The notes under the pieces are model-generated. The model ran no database searches. It was not told where the DNA came from and saw nothing but the letters and a program-made list of their open reading frames with translations. A stretch of DNA of 64,000 bases from Ramlibacter aurantiacus. GTDB lineage: Bacteria; Pseudomonadota; Gammaproteobacteria; Burkholderiales; Burkholderiaceae_C. This document shows positions 1 to 8,736 of the stretch, in pieces. A program made the translations under genes and the position numbers. Each line of letters opens with the position of its first letter. Position 1 is the first letter of the stretch. The stretch spans positions 62,001-126,000 of the forward strand of contig NZ_JAEQNA010000010.1 in NCBI RefSeq assembly GCF_016722895.1. The letters are read 5' to 3'.

Positions 1-1111
1 GGCGATCCTGGACGCCGGCCAGCGCTACACCAGCGGTCCGCAGTGGCTGTCGGAGCACGTGCTGCAGGGCCGGCACGTGCTGGCCGTCGCGGGCACGCAC
101 GGCAAGACGACGACCACGTCGATGCTGGCGTGGATCCTGGAGCGTGCCGGCTTGCAGCCCGGATTCCTGGTCGGCGGCGTGCCCGTGGACTTCGGCGTCT
201 CGGCACGCCTGGGCAGCGGCTCCTGCTTCGTCATCGAAGCCGACGAGTACGACACCGCCTTCTTCGACAAGCGCAGCAAGTTCGTCCATTACCGGCCGCG
301 AACCGCCATCCTGAACAACCTGGAGTTCGACCACGCCGACATCTTCGACGACCTGGCCGCCATCGAGCGCCAGTTCCACCACCTGCTGCGGACGGTGCCG
401 GCCAGCGGCCGGGTGGTGGTCAACGGGCTGGAGGAGAGCCTGGCCCGGGTGCTGCATGCCGGCTGCTGGAGCGAGGTGCGCAGCTTCGGCGCCGCGGTGA
501 GCGACTTCAGTGCGCGCGGCGAACCCGAATCGTTCCAGATCCTGGAGCGCGGAGAGCCACGGGGACAGGTGCGCTGGGAGCTGGGCGGCGTGCACAACCA
601 GCTCAATGCACTGGCCGCTGCGGCAGCGGCCGATCATGTGGGCGTGCCGGTCGAACACGCCGCCGAGGCGTTGGGCAGTTTCCGTAACGTGCGCCGCCGC
701 ATGGAGCTGCGCGGCACCGTGCGCGGCATCGCCGTGTACGACGACTTCGCCCACCACCCCACGGCGATCCGCACGACGGTCGATGGGCTGCGTCGCCGGC
801 TGCAGCCCGGCCAGCGCATCCTGGCCGTGTTCGAGCCCCGCAGCAACACCATGAAGCTGGGCACCATGAAGGCCCAGCTGCCCTGGAGCCTGGAGCAGGC
901 GGACCTCGCCTTCTGCCACAGCGGCGGACTGGGCTGGGACCCGGCCGAAGCGCTGGCGCCGATGGGCGAGCGGGCTCGGGTGGCCGGCACCGTCGCCGAC
1001 CTGGTGGCCCAGGTCCGGGCCGTCGCCCGCCCCGGCGACCAGGTGCTGTGCATGAGCAACGGCGGCTTTGGCGGCATCCACGGCAAGCTGCTGGAAACGC
1101 TCGCCGCTTGA
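1..1111 (+). CDS. mpl: UDP-N-acetylmuramate:tripeptide ligase Mpl, 5' end missing
   Basis: Mur-ligase family enzyme of peptidoglycan recycling. It joins the recovered tripeptide L-Ala-gamma-D-Glu-meso-Dap to UDP-MurNAc in the cytoplasm. The reading frame is open from base 2, so the gene starts outside the window; about 370 residues are visible against roughly 450-460 for the family. The ATP-binding loop GTHGKTTTTSM is clear, followed by EADEYDTAFFDKRSKF, NNLEFDHADIF and the C-terminal DDFAHHPTAI segment, which together favour Mpl over MurC. The stop at 1111 lies 13 bases from the stop of the convergent DAHP synthase gene. Identification is secure; the start is not visible. Confidence 0.95.
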   Translation, partial: AILDAGQRYTSGPQWLSEHVLQGRHVLAVAGTHGKTTTTSMLAWILERAGLQPGFLVGGVPVDFGVSARLGSGSCFVIEADEYDTAFFDKRSKFVHYRPRTAILNNLEFDHADIFDDLAAIERQFHHLLRTVPASGRVVVNGLEESLARVLHAGCWSEVRSFGAAVSDFSARGEPESFQILERGEPRGQVRWELGGVHNQLNALAAAAAADHVGVPVEHAAEALGSFRNVRRRMELRGTVRGIAVYDDFAHHPTAIRTTVDGLRRRLQPGQRILAVFEPRSNTMKLGTMKAQLPWSLEQADLAFCHSGGLGWDPAEALAPMGERARVAGTVADLVAQVRAVARPGDQVLCMSNGGFGGIHGKLLETLAA

Positions 1112-1124
1112 GCCGCCACCTCGA

Positions 1125-2246
1125 TCAGCCGCGCCGCGCCTTCACCGCATCGGAGAGCACCGACAGCGCCTGAAGCGAATCGTCCCAGCCCAGGCAGGCA
1201 TCGGTGATGCTCTTGCCGAAGGCCAGCGCCGACGGATCGTCCTTGCCGGGCGTGAACTTCTGCGCGCCGGCGTTCAGGTGGCTCTCGATCATCACGCCGA
1301 ACACCTGGCGCGAGCCGCCCGCCAGCTGCCCGGCGATGTCGCGCGCCACCTCGAGCTGGCGCTCATGCTGCTTGCTGCTGTTGGCGTGGCTGCAGTCGAC
1401 CATCAGCCGGGGCGGCAGGCCGGCGGCTTCGAGCTCGCGGCACGCCGTGGCGACGCTTTGCGCGTCGTAATTGGGCGCCTTGCCGCCGCGCAGGATCAGG
1501 TGGCAATCGCGGTTGCCCTCGGTCTGCACGATCGCGACCTGGCCATTCTTGTGAACCGACAGGAAGTGGTGGCCGCGGGCGGCCGCCTGGATGGCGTCGG
1601 TGGCGATGCGGATGTTGCCATCGGTGCCGTTCTTGAAGCCGATGGGCGCCGACAGCCCCGAGGCCAGTTCGCGGTGCACCTGGCTCTCGGTCGTGCGGGC
1701 GCCGATCGCGCCCCAGGAAATCAGGTCGCCGATGTACTGCGGCGAGATGACGTCGAGGAACTCGCTGCCCGCGGGCAGGCCCAGGCGGTTGATCTCGATC
1801 AGCAGCTGCCGCGCGATGCGCAGGCCTTCGTCGATGCGGAAGCTCTCGTCCAGGTAGGGGTCGTTGATCAGCCCCTTCCAGCCGACGGTCGTACGCGGCT
1901 TCTCGAAGTAGACCCGCATGACGATCTCGAGCGTGTCACGGTGCTGCTCGCGCACCGGCTTGAGCCGCCGGGCGTACTCGAGGGCGGCATTGGGATCGTG
2001 GATGGAGCAGGGTCCGATGATCACCAGCAGCCGGTCGGCGGTGCCGGCCATGATGTCGTGGATGCGACGGCGCGTATCCGTGATGAGCTGCTCGACCGCC
2101 GTACCCCGGATGGGGAAGAAGCGGATCAGGTGCTCGGGCGGCGGCAGCACGGTGATGTCCTTGATGCGTTCGTCGTCGGTGCGGCTGGTCTTGTCGACGG
2201 GGTGCGGACGCCAGTCATCGCCGGCGGGTTGGGAATTGACGGACAT
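1125..2246 (-). CDS. aroG: 3-deoxy-7-phosphoheptulonate (DAHP) synthase, class I
   Basis: First enzyme of the shikimate pathway: condenses phosphoenolpyruvate with erythrose 4-phosphate. The 373-residue product has the AroF/G/H signatures: GPCSIHDP near residue 77, RVYFEKPRTTVGWKGL, SWGAIGARTTESQ and IGFKNGTDGN, then a C-terminal DCSHANS segment. The ATG at 2246 is chosen because AAGGAG precedes it at good spacing; a longer open frame to 2384 would run through the upstream hairpin. The sequence does not decide which aromatic amino acid feeds back on the enzyme (AroF, AroG or AroH type). Upstream lie a Phe/Tyr/Trp-rich leader peptide and a terminator hairpin, so transcription attenuation is the likely control. 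Confidence 0.95.
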   Translation of the reverse strand: MSVNSQPAGDDWRPHPVDKTSRTDDERIKDITVLPPPEHLIRFFPIRGTAVEQLITDTRRRIHDIMAGTADRLLVIIGPCSIHDPNAALEYARRLKPVREQHRDTLEIVMRVYFEKPRTTVGWKGLINDPYLDESFRIDEGLRIARQLLIEINRLGLPAGSEFLDVISPQYIGDLISWGAIGARTTESQVHRELASGLSAPIGFKNGTDGNIRIATDAIQAAARGHHFLSVHKNGQVAIVQTEGNRDCHLILRGGKAPNYDAQSVATACRELEAAGLPPRLMVDCSHANSSKQHERQLEVARDIAGQLAGGSRQVFGVMIESHLNAGAQKFTPGKDDPSALAFGKSITDACLGWDDSLQALSVLSDAVKARRG

Positions 2247-2281
2247 CGATCGCTCCTTGCTGGGTTTCTGGACGGTGGGCG

Positions 2282-2308
2282 AAAAAAAACCGCCGGGGGT
2301 CCGGCGGT
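2282..2308 (-). terminator. attenuator terminator before DAHP synthase
   Basis: Read on the reverse strand: arm ACCGCCGG (2308-2301), loop ACCC, arm CCGGCGGT (2296-2289), then a run of U (2288-2282). This is a perfect 8-bp GC-rich stem with a U tail, a textbook intrinsic terminator. It ends 35 bases before the DAHP synthase start and begins 33 bases after the leader-peptide stop. It could simply end the tldD transcript, but the leader peptide and the competing arm between tldD and this hairpin argue for attenuation. Confidence 0.85.
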
Positions 2309-2367
2309 CTTCTCGGGATTTCTTGCGCTTCTTGTCTGGGGCTACGCGCAGATCTCTCGGCCGCCGG
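2289..2367 (-). promoter_or_regulatory. candidate antiterminator / terminator switch
   Basis: The sequence CCGGCGG occurs twice on the reverse strand: once near the end of the leader-peptide reading frame (2367-2361) and once as the 3' arm of the terminator (2296-2290). Both copies can pair with the same CCGCCGG arm (2307-2301), so the two structures exclude each other. This is the expected layout of a ribosome-controlled attenuator: a stalled ribosome on the aromatic codons leaves the first copy free to form the antiterminator. The arms are seen directly; the switching mechanism is inferred. Confidence 0.65.
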
Positions 2368-2419
2368 GGCTGGAGAAAAACCAAAAGTAGCCAAAAAAGA
2401 AAAAGCGGCTGCGGGGCAT
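2342..2419 (-). CDS. aromatic leader peptide of the DAHP synthase attenuator
   Basis: A 25-residue frame, MPRSRFFFFGYFWFF followed by SSPGGREICA, stop TAG. Nine of ten consecutive residues (positions 6-15) are aromatic: seven Phe, one Tyr and one Trp, a run very unlikely by chance. Five of the seven Phe codons are TTT, unusual in such a GC-rich genome. It lies between tldD and the DAHP synthase gene on the same strand, directly before a terminator hairpin. No strong Shine-Dalgarno precedes the ATG at 2419; TACATT, about 8 bases upstream, could be a -10 element, which would make the message nearly leaderless. Too short for most gene finders. Confidence 0.75.
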   Translation of the reverse strand: MPRSRFFFFGYFWFFSSPGGREICA

Positions 2420-2457
2420 CGGCGGCAAATGTAGCACAGGGTAAGAACGCTCTTTTC

Positions 2458-3921
2458 TCAGCCGCCGGTGCCGCCCACGGTCAGGCCGTCGATGCGCAGC
2501 GTGGGTTGGCCGACGCCGACCGGCACGCTCTGGCCTTCCTTGCCACAGGTGCCCACGCCCGAATCCAGCCGCATGTCGTCGCCGATCATGGTGACGCGGG
2601 TCAGTGCATCGGGACCGTTGCCGACGATGGTCGCGCCCTTCACGGGGTACTGGATCTTGCCGTTCTCGACCCAGAAGGCCTCGCTGGCCGAGAACACGAA
2701 CTTGCCCGAGGTGATGTCGACCTGGCCGCCGCCGAAGTTGGTGGCGTACAGGCCCTTCTTGATGCTGGCCACGATCTCGTCCGGGGACTTCTCGCCTCCC
2801 AGCATGTAGGTGTTGGTCATGCGCGGCATCGGCACGTGCGCATAGCTTTCGCGGCGACCGTTGCCGGTGGGCGCCACGCCCATCAGGCGGGCGTTGAGCG
2901 AATCCTGGATGTAGCCGCGCAGGATGCCGTCTTCGATCAGCACGTTGCGCTGGCTGGCATTGCCCTCGTCGTCGATGTTGAGCGAGCCGCGCCGGTCGGA
3001 GATGGTGCCGTCGTCGAGCACCGTGACGCCCTTGGCCGCCACGCGTTTGCCGATGCGGCCCGAGAACGCGCTCGAGCCCTTGCGGTTGAAGTCGCCTTCC
3101 AGGCCGTGGCCGATGGCCTCGTGCAGCAGGATGCCCGGCCAGCCCGAGCCCAGCACCACGGTCATCTCGCCAGCCGGGGCGGGGCGCGACTCGAGGTTGG
3201 TCAGGGCGGCGCGGCAGGCGGCGTCCACGTACTCGGTGACCACCTCGTCGCTGAAATAACCCAGCCCGAAGCGGCCACCGCCACCGAAGGAGCCGACCTC
3301 GCGGCGGCCGTTCTGCTCGGCAATGACGGTCAGCGACATCCGCACCAGCGGGCGCACGTCGGCGGCCACCGTGCCGTCGGCCCGCGCCACCAGCACAACG
3401 TCCCATTCGCTGGCCAGGCCGGCCATGACCTGCACGATGCGCGGGTCCTTGGCGCGCGCCAGCTTCTCCGCTCTTTCCAGCAACTGGACCTTCTCCGTGC
3501 TGTCCAGCGTGGCGATCGGGTCGAGCCCCTCGTAGAGGGAGCGACTGGAGGCCACCTTGCGCGAGGGCACCTTGACCCGGCCGCCGCGACGGGCCGCCGA
3601 GATGGTGCGCACGGTGCGCGCGGCATCGAGCAGCGAGGCCTCGGAGATGTCGTCCGAATAGGCGAAGGCGGTCTTCTCGCCACTGACCGCCCGCACGCCC
3701 ACCCCCTGGTCGATGCTGAAGCTGCCGGTCTTGACGATCCCCTCCTCCAGGCTCCAACCCTCCGACCGCGTGTACTGGAAGTACAGGTCGGCGTCATCGA
3801 TCTGGTGCGCGGCGATTTCGGCCAATGCCCGCAGCAGGTGGGTTTCATCCAGGCCGAAGGGCTCCAGCAGCATGCGCCGGGCGGTCTCCAGCCGTTCGAG
3901 AGTGGGTTCGCGGGAAATCAT
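2458..3921 (-). CDS. tldD: metalloprotease TldD
   Basis: Cytoplasmic zinc metalloprotease that works with TldE/PmbA, known from microcin B17 maturation and CcdA degradation. The 487-residue length is typical. The HExxxH zinc motif is present as HEAIGHGLEGD (His267, His272), with the glycine-rich block GSFGGGGRFGLGYF upstream and the late MRLDSGVGTCGK and QPTLRIDGLTVGG blocks intact. The start at 3921 is the first ATG of the frame; the Shine-Dalgarno is weak. The gene is followed on the same strand by the DAHP synthase leader and attenuator. TldE/PmbA is not in the window, which is usual because the two genes are often unlinked. Confidence 0.95.
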   Translation of the reverse strand: MISREPTLERLETARRMLLEPFGLDETHLLRALAEIAAHQIDDADLYFQYTRSEGWSLEEGIVKTGSFSIDQGVGVRAVSGEKTAFAYSDDISEASLLDAARTVRTISAARRGGRVKVPSRKVASSRSLYEGLDPIATLDSTEKVQLLERAEKLARAKDPRIVQVMAGLASEWDVVLVARADGTVAADVRPLVRMSLTVIAEQNGRREVGSFGGGGRFGLGYFSDEVVTEYVDAACRAALTNLESRPAPAGEMTVVLGSGWPGILLHEAIGHGLEGDFNRKGSSAFSGRIGKRVAAKGVTVLDDGTISDRRGSLNIDDEGNASQRNVLIEDGILRGYIQDSLNARLMGVAPTGNGRRESYAHVPMPRMTNTYMLGGEKSPDEIVASIKKGLYATNFGGGQVDITSGKFVFSASEAFWVENGKIQYPVKGATIVGNGPDALTRVTMIGDDMRLDSGVGTCGKEGQSVPVGVGQPTLRIDGLTVGGTGG

Positions 3922-4016
3922 TGGGGCATTCTAGGGACTAGGGCTTCGGGCTTAGGGGGCAGGGAGAACGGAAGAACAGCGGGAGACGTCTGGTATTCCC
4001 TATGAGCAGCCGAAGG

Positions 4017-5171
4017 CTAGCTCTGCACCAATCGCCGGGCCTTGGCCACCGACATCAGGATGCCGAGCGCGAGCCCGAGCGTGACCATGGCGGTGCCGCC
4101 GTAGCTGATGAAGGGCAGCGGCACGCCCACCACCGGCAGGATGCCGCTGACCATGCCCATGTTCACGAAGGCGTACGTGAAGAAAATCAGGGTCACCGAA
4201 CCGGCCAGCAGGCGCGAGAACAGCGTCGACGCCTCGAGCGCGATCGCCAGCCCGCGCAGGATCAGGAAGACGAAGCCGGCGATGAGCAGCAGGTTGCCGA
4301 CCAGTCCGAATTCCTCCGAGAAGGCCGCAAAGATGAAATCGGTCGTGCGCTCGGGAATGAACTCCAGGTGCGTTTGCGTGCCCTGCATGAAGCCCTTGCC
4401 GAACAGGCCGCCCGAGCCGATGGCGATCATGCCCTGGATGATGTGGAAGCCCTTGCCGAGTGGATCCTTGAACGGGTCGAGCAAGGTGCAAATGCGCTGC
4501 TGCTGGTAGTCGTGCAGTACGGGCCAGCGATTGCCCGCGGCACACAGTTGCGGCTCGAAGAGGACCACCAGCAGGATGCCCACCACCGCGAGCGCGACCG
4601 GCGGCAGGATCAGGCGCCACGGAAGGCCGGCGAAGAAGATCACCGCCAGCCCGGCCGCGCCCACCAGCAGCGAGGTGCCCAGGTCGGGCTGCTTCATGAT
4701 GAGGCCCACGGGCAACAGCAGCAGCGCGAAAGCCACGGCGAAATCGAAGGGCCGCAGGTGCCCTTCCCGCTTCTGGAACCACCAGGCCAGCATCAGCGGC
4801 GTGGCGATCTTGAGGATCTCGCTGGGCTGGATCACCACCCCCAGGTTGATCCAGCGCCGGGCCCCTTTCTTGGTGATGCCGAACAGCGCCACCGCCACCA
4901 GCAGCGACACCCCCAGCACGTACAGCGGAACGGCCAGCGACATCAGCCGCTGCGGTGGCACCTGGGCCACCACGAACATCACGAAGCCGGCGATCAGCAT
5001 GTTGCGGCCGTGGTCCACGAACCGGGTGCCGTGATCGAACCCCGAGGAGAACATCGCCACCAGCCCGGCGCACGCCAGCAGGAACACCGCGAAGGCCAAG
5101 GGCCCGTCGAACCCCTGCAGCAGGGGCAGGGTGCGGCGCCACAGCGGGGGCTTCTCGAACACGGCTGACAT
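4017..5171 (-). CDS. rodA: rod-shape SEDS glycosyltransferase RodA
   Basis: Inner-membrane peptidoglycan polymerase of the elongasome, a SEDS family protein partnered with PBP2. The 384-residue product is almost entirely hydrophobic segments. It carries family signatures RRWINLGVVIQPSEILKI, KQPDLGTSLLVG, IAIGSGGLFGKGF and the C-terminal VGVPLPFISYGGTAM. The start ATG at 5171 gives MSAVFEKPPL; an upstream in-frame ATG at 5216 would overlap the divergent esterase gene and is less likely. The usual neighbour mrdA (PBP2) is not adjacent because the next gene upstream is divergent, so rodA here is transcribed alone. Confidence 0.95.
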   Translation of the reverse strand: MSAVFEKPPLWRRTLPLLQGFDGPLAFAVFLLACAGLVAMFSSGFDHGTRFVDHGRNMLIAGFVMFVVAQVPPQRLMSLAVPLYVLGVSLLVAVALFGITKKGARRWINLGVVIQPSEILKIATPLMLAWWFQKREGHLRPFDFAVAFALLLLPVGLIMKQPDLGTSLLVGAAGLAVIFFAGLPWRLILPPVALAVVGILLVVLFEPQLCAAGNRWPVLHDYQQQRICTLLDPFKDPLGKGFHIIQGMIAIGSGGLFGKGFMQGTQTHLEFIPERTTDFIFAAFSEEFGLVGNLLLIAGFVFLILRGLAIALEASTLFSRLLAGSVTLIFFTYAFVNMGMVSGILPVVGVPLPFISYGGTAMVTLGLALGILMSVAKARRLVQS

Positions 5172-5206
5172 AGGGGCGCGATTATCGCCTCGGGCATCAT
5201 GACCCC

Positions 5207-5815
5207 ATGAGCCCATCCGACCCGGTCACCCACCTGCTGTACCTGCACGGATTCCGCTCCTCGCCTCTTTCGGCCAAGGCGATGCTGGTGGCGCAACAGG
5301 TGCCGCGCCTGCACGCCCCCTTGCAGCGCTGGTGGTGCCCGCAACTGCCGCCCTCCCCGCGCGAAGCGATGGCCATGCTGCGCCAGGGCACGTCCGACTG
5401 GCCGGCGGCGACCATGGGCGTGATCGGTTCTTCGCTCGGCGGCTTCTACGCCACCGTCCTGGCCGAGGCTCGCGGCTGCCGCGCGGTGCTGCTCAATCCC
5501 GCGGTCCATCCCGCGCGCGACCTGGCCAGCCAGATCGGGGAGCAGGCCGCCTGGCACGATCCCGGCACGCTCTTTCGCTTCGAGGCGCGCCATGTCGACG
5601 AGCTGCGCGGGATGGAAGTCCCATCGCTCGCTCATCCTGCGAACTATTTCGCGGTGATCGCCAAGGGCGACGAGGTGCTGGATTGGCGCGAGATGAGCGC
5701 CCGCTACGCCGGCGCCCGCATCAAGCTGCTCGAAGGCGGCGACCACGCGCTGTCGGACTTCGAACAGGCCCACCTCGGGGAGGTGCTGGGCTTCCTGGGG
5801 CTGGAGCCGGCCTGA
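5207..5815 (+). CDS. YqiA/YcfP-family alpha/beta-fold esterase
   Basis: Small predicted esterase (202 residues) of the UPF0227/YqiA group. The N-terminus has the oxyanion-hole region LLYLHGFRSSP, the nucleophile elbow is GSSLGGFYA, and a late GGDHALSDF supplies the likely catalytic histidine. The substrate is unknown; E. coli YqiA acts on short acyl esters in vitro. It starts the forward run esterase-rnb-tonB-aroE-mtgA and is only 35 bases from the divergent rodA start, so the two share a very short promoter region. Confidence 0.85.
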   Translation: MSPSDPVTHLLYLHGFRSSPLSAKAMLVAQQVPRLHAPLQRWWCPQLPPSPREAMAMLRQGTSDWPAATMGVIGSSLGGFYATVLAEARGCRAVLLNPAVHPARDLASQIGEQAAWHDPGTLFRFEARHVDELRGMEVPSLAHPANYFAVIAKGDEVLDWREMSARYAGARIKLLEGGDHALSDFEQAHLGEVLGFLGLEPA

Positions 5816-5827
5816 GACAATCCGGCG

Positions 5828-7873
5828 ATGTTTCTATTGTTCGAAGAAGCCGGAAAGTTCCAGGCCGGCCGCATCCTGTCCGAAGCCGACGCGTCCGTTC
5901 AGGTGGAGCTGGACTCCGGCAAGCGCGTGAAGGTCAAGGCGACCAGCGCCCTGATCCGGTTCGACAAGCCACAGCCGGCCGAGCTGGTGACCCAGGCGCA
6001 GACCATCGCCCAGGAGATCGAACTCGACCTCGCCTGGGAGTTCGCGCCCGACGAGGAATTCGGCTTCGCCGACCTGGCCCGCGATTACTTCAGCGACAAG
6101 GCCGACGTGGCGCAGCAGGTCGCCGCCCTGTTTCGGCTGTTCGAGGCGCCCCACTATTTCCGGCGTGCCGGCAAGGGGCGGTTCCGCAAGGCGCCGGCCG
6201 AGATCGTGCAGCAGGCCCTGGCCGCCATCGAGAAGAAAAAGCAGGTGCAGGCCCAGATCGATGCCTGGGCCGCCGAGCTGTCCGCCGGCAGCTGCCCGCC
6301 GGCCGTGCGCGAGCAGCTCTTTCGCATCCTGTTCAAGCCCGACAAGAACGCGCCGGAATACAAGGCGGTGGTCGAGGCCGCGCGCCACACGCACCTGGCC
6401 CCGCTGGCGCTGCTGCAGAAGGCCGGGGCGATCGAGTCGCCCTACCAGTTCCACTGGAAGCGCTTCCTGTTCGACTATTTCCCCAAAGGGACGGGCTTCC
6501 CCCCGGTGGCCGTGCCGGCCGTTGCCGAGGAACTGCCGCTCGCGCCGGCCGAGGCCTGGTCCATCGACGACTCCAGCACCACCGAGATCGACGACGCGCT
6601 GTCGGTGCAGGGCCTGGGCTCGGGCAGCGTCACCGTGGGCATCCACATCGCCGCACCCGGCCTGGCCCTCAAGCCGGCCAGTCCGCTCGACCAGATCGCG
6701 CGCCAGCGGCTGTCCACGGTGTACATGCCGGGGCACAAGATCACCATGCTGCCCGACGACGTGGTGCAGGCGTACACGCTCGAAGCCGGGCGCGACTGCC
6801 CGGCGGTCTCGCTCTACGTCACCTTCGACGAACCGACCTTGTCGGTGACATCCACCGAAACGCGCCTGGAGCGCGTGCGCGTGGCCCTGAACCTGCGCCA
6901 TGACCGGCTCGACGACGTCATCACCGAGGCGTGGCTGCAGGACGCGGAAAGCCACCACAACGATGCCGCCGAGGAAGTCGCCCGCCTGCGCGAGCCGCTG
7001 TCCTTTTTGTACCGCCTGGCTCGCCACCTGAAGGCGCAGCGCGAGGTGGTGCGCGGCAAGCCCGAGACTTTCACCCGGCCCGACTACAACTTCCGCCTGG
7101 AGGGCGTGCACGACGAGCCGCGCGGCGACGAGACCGTGGCCATCACGGTGCGCCGGCGCGGCGCGCCGCTGGACCTGATCGTGGCCGAGGCCATGATCCT
7201 GGCCAACAGCAGCTGGGGCCAATGGCTGGCCGAGCTGGGCGTGCCGGCCATCTACCGCAGCCAGGCCAGCCTGGCCCCGGGCGTGAAGGTGCGCATGGGC
7301 ACCAAGGCGGCGCCCCACGCCGGCATCGGCGTCAAGTGCTACGCCTGGAGCACCTCGCCCCTGCGCCGCTACACCGACCTGGTGAACCAGTGGCAGATCA
7401 TCGCGGCCGCACGCCATGGCCGCACCGCGGCGCTGGTGGCGCCCTTCAAGCCGAAGGACGCCGAGCTGTTCTCCATCATCTCCGGCTTCGATGCGGCCTA
7501 CAGCGCCTACAACGGCTACCAGGCCGGCATGGAGCGCTTCTGGACGCTCAAATACCTCAAGCAGCAGGGCCTCACCGAACTCACCGCCTCCGTCATCAAG
7601 GAAGGACTGGTGCGCGCCGACGAACTGCCGCTGGTGCTGCCGGTGATGGGCGCGTCCGACCTGCCCCGCGGCAGCCGCGTGCGGGTGAAGCTGGGCGACA
7701 TCGACGAGATCGCCCTCGACGTGCACGGCACCGTGACCGAACGGCTGCAGGCCGAGGCGGCCCCCGTGTCGGCGCCGGACGACAGTGCGGAAGAAGAAAC
7801 GGTGGCCGGCCCCCTCGCCATCGCCGTCGACCTCAGCGAGGAGCCGGGCGCCACGGATAATCCCGCTCCGTGA
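5828..7873 (+). CDS. rnb: RNase II/R-family 3'-5' exoribonuclease (RNB domain)
   Basis: Hydrolytic exoribonuclease that degrades RNA processively from the 3' end. The 681-residue product has an N-terminal beta-rich region (1-50), a helical segment, and the RNB catalytic domain with the acidic cluster SIDDSSTTEIDDALSV (Asp247, Asp248, Asp255, Asp256). The block CYAWSTSPLRRYTDLVNQWQ near residue 510 is characteristic. A C-terminal S1-like region is short. The last bases overlap the next gene as GTGA, suggesting translational coupling. Members of this betaproteobacterial subgroup are usually annotated simply as RNB-domain ribonuclease. Confidence 0.9.
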   Translation: MFLLFEEAGKFQAGRILSEADASVQVELDSGKRVKVKATSALIRFDKPQPAELVTQAQTIAQEIELDLAWEFAPDEEFGFADLARDYFSDKADVAQQVAALFRLFEAPHYFRRAGKGRFRKAPAEIVQQALAAIEKKKQVQAQIDAWAAELSAGSCPPAVREQLFRILFKPDKNAPEYKAVVEAARHTHLAPLALLQKAGAIESPYQFHWKRFLFDYFPKGTGFPPVAVPAVAEELPLAPAEAWSIDDSSTTEIDDALSVQGLGSGSVTVGIHIAAPGLALKPASPLDQIARQRLSTVYMPGHKITMLPDDVVQAYTLEAGRDCPAVSLYVTFDEPTLSVTSTETRLERVRVALNLRHDRLDDVITEAWLQDAESHHNDAAEEVARLREPLSFLYRLARHLKAQREVVRGKPETFTRPDYNFRLEGVHDEPRGDETVAITVRRRGAPLDLIVAEAMILANSSWGQWLAELGVPAIYRSQASLAPGVKVRMGTKAAPHAGIGVKCYAWSTSPLRRYTDLVNQWQIIAAARHGRTAALVAPFKPKDAELFSIISGFDAAYSAYNGYQAGMERFWTLKYLKQQGLTELTASVIKEGLVRADELPLVLPVMGASDLPRGSRVRVKLGDIDEIALDVHGTVTERLQAEAAPVSAPDDSAEEETVAGPLAIAVDLSEEPGATDNPAP

Positions 7874-8724
7874 ACCTCAAGCAGCTGAGCACCCTGCAGA
7901 TCGCCCTGGGCGTGTCGCTGGCCGTCCACGCGGCCCTGCTCACCGTGCGCATCGTCGATCCCGAGGCGTTCAACCGCGTGTTCCAGGACACGCCCCTCGA
8001 AGTGGTGCTGGTCAACGCCCGCAGCAGCGAGCGCCCCGAGAAGGCCCAGGCCATCGCGCAGTTCGCGTTGGCCGGCGGCGGCGAAGCCGAGCGAGGCCGG
8101 GCCACCTCGCCACTGCCGCCCTCGGCCCTGTCCGCGGTGGGCGACGCCTCCGAGGACGCGCATGCCAAGGTCGAAGCCATGCAGGACCAGCAGACCCAGC
8201 TGCTCACGCAGGTGCACCGCATGCTGGCCGCCCTGCCCCCGGCCGATCCGCGCCGCGACGCACGCGACGCCACGGCCCAGGCCCGCGAGGAAAAGCGGCG
8301 CCAGCTGCTGCAGCTGCTGGCCGAGATCGAGCGCCGCATCAACGAAGAAAACGCGCGGCCCAAGAAGCGCTACGTGAGCCCGTCCACCCGCGAAGAGGTG
8401 TACGCCGTCTACTACGACGCGCTGCGCCGCCGCATCGAAGACCGCGGCACCCGCGACTTCCCCGAGCTGGCCGGCCAGAAGCTCTACGGCGAACTCACCA
8501 TGCTGCTCACCGTCAACCACGACGGCCGCATGCTGGCCGCCGAGGTGGTGCAAAGCTCCGGCAACGGCACGCTCGATCGCCGGGCCATCGGTATCGCCCG
8601 GGCTGCCAGCCCTTTCGGCTCGTTCAACGGCGGCATGCGCGCGCGGGCCGACCAGATCGTGGTGGTTTCGCGCTTTCGATTCACCCGCGAGGAAACGCTG
8701 GAGACCCAGCTGTCGAACCGTTAG
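7870..8724 (+). CDS. TonB-like energy-transducing protein
   Basis: A 284-residue protein with an N-terminal membrane anchor (residues 10-28, TLQIALGVSLAVHAALLTV), a central charged helical stretch (about 90-165), and a C-terminal TonB-fold domain (about 170-280) with YGELTMLLTVNHDGRMLAAEVVQSSGN. It would link an inner-membrane ExbB/ExbD motor to outer-membrane receptors. ExbB and ExbD are not adjacent, and the long proline-rich spacer of classical TonB is replaced by a helical, Gln/Arg-rich spacer. The GTG start at 7870 overlaps the rnb stop by four bases. Confidence 0.85.
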   Translation: MNLKQLSTLQIALGVSLAVHAALLTVRIVDPEAFNRVFQDTPLEVVLVNARSSERPEKAQAIAQFALAGGGEAERGRATSPLPPSALSAVGDASEDAHAKVEAMQDQQTQLLTQVHRMLAALPPADPRRDARDATAQAREEKRRQLLQLLAEIERRINEENARPKKRYVSPSTREEVYAVYYDALRRRIEDRGTRDFPELAGQKLYGELTMLLTVNHDGRMLAAEVVQSSGNGTLDRRAIGIARAASPFGSFNGGMRARADQIVVVSRFRFTREETLETQLSNR

Positions 8725-8736
8725 GACAGACTTTCC

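Noticed and set aside
2342..3757. A 471-codon reverse frame overlapping tldD whose end contains the aromatic leader peptide
   Set aside because: Most of it is an out-of-frame shadow of tldD; only the last 25 codons, beginning at the ATG at 2419, are proposed as real.
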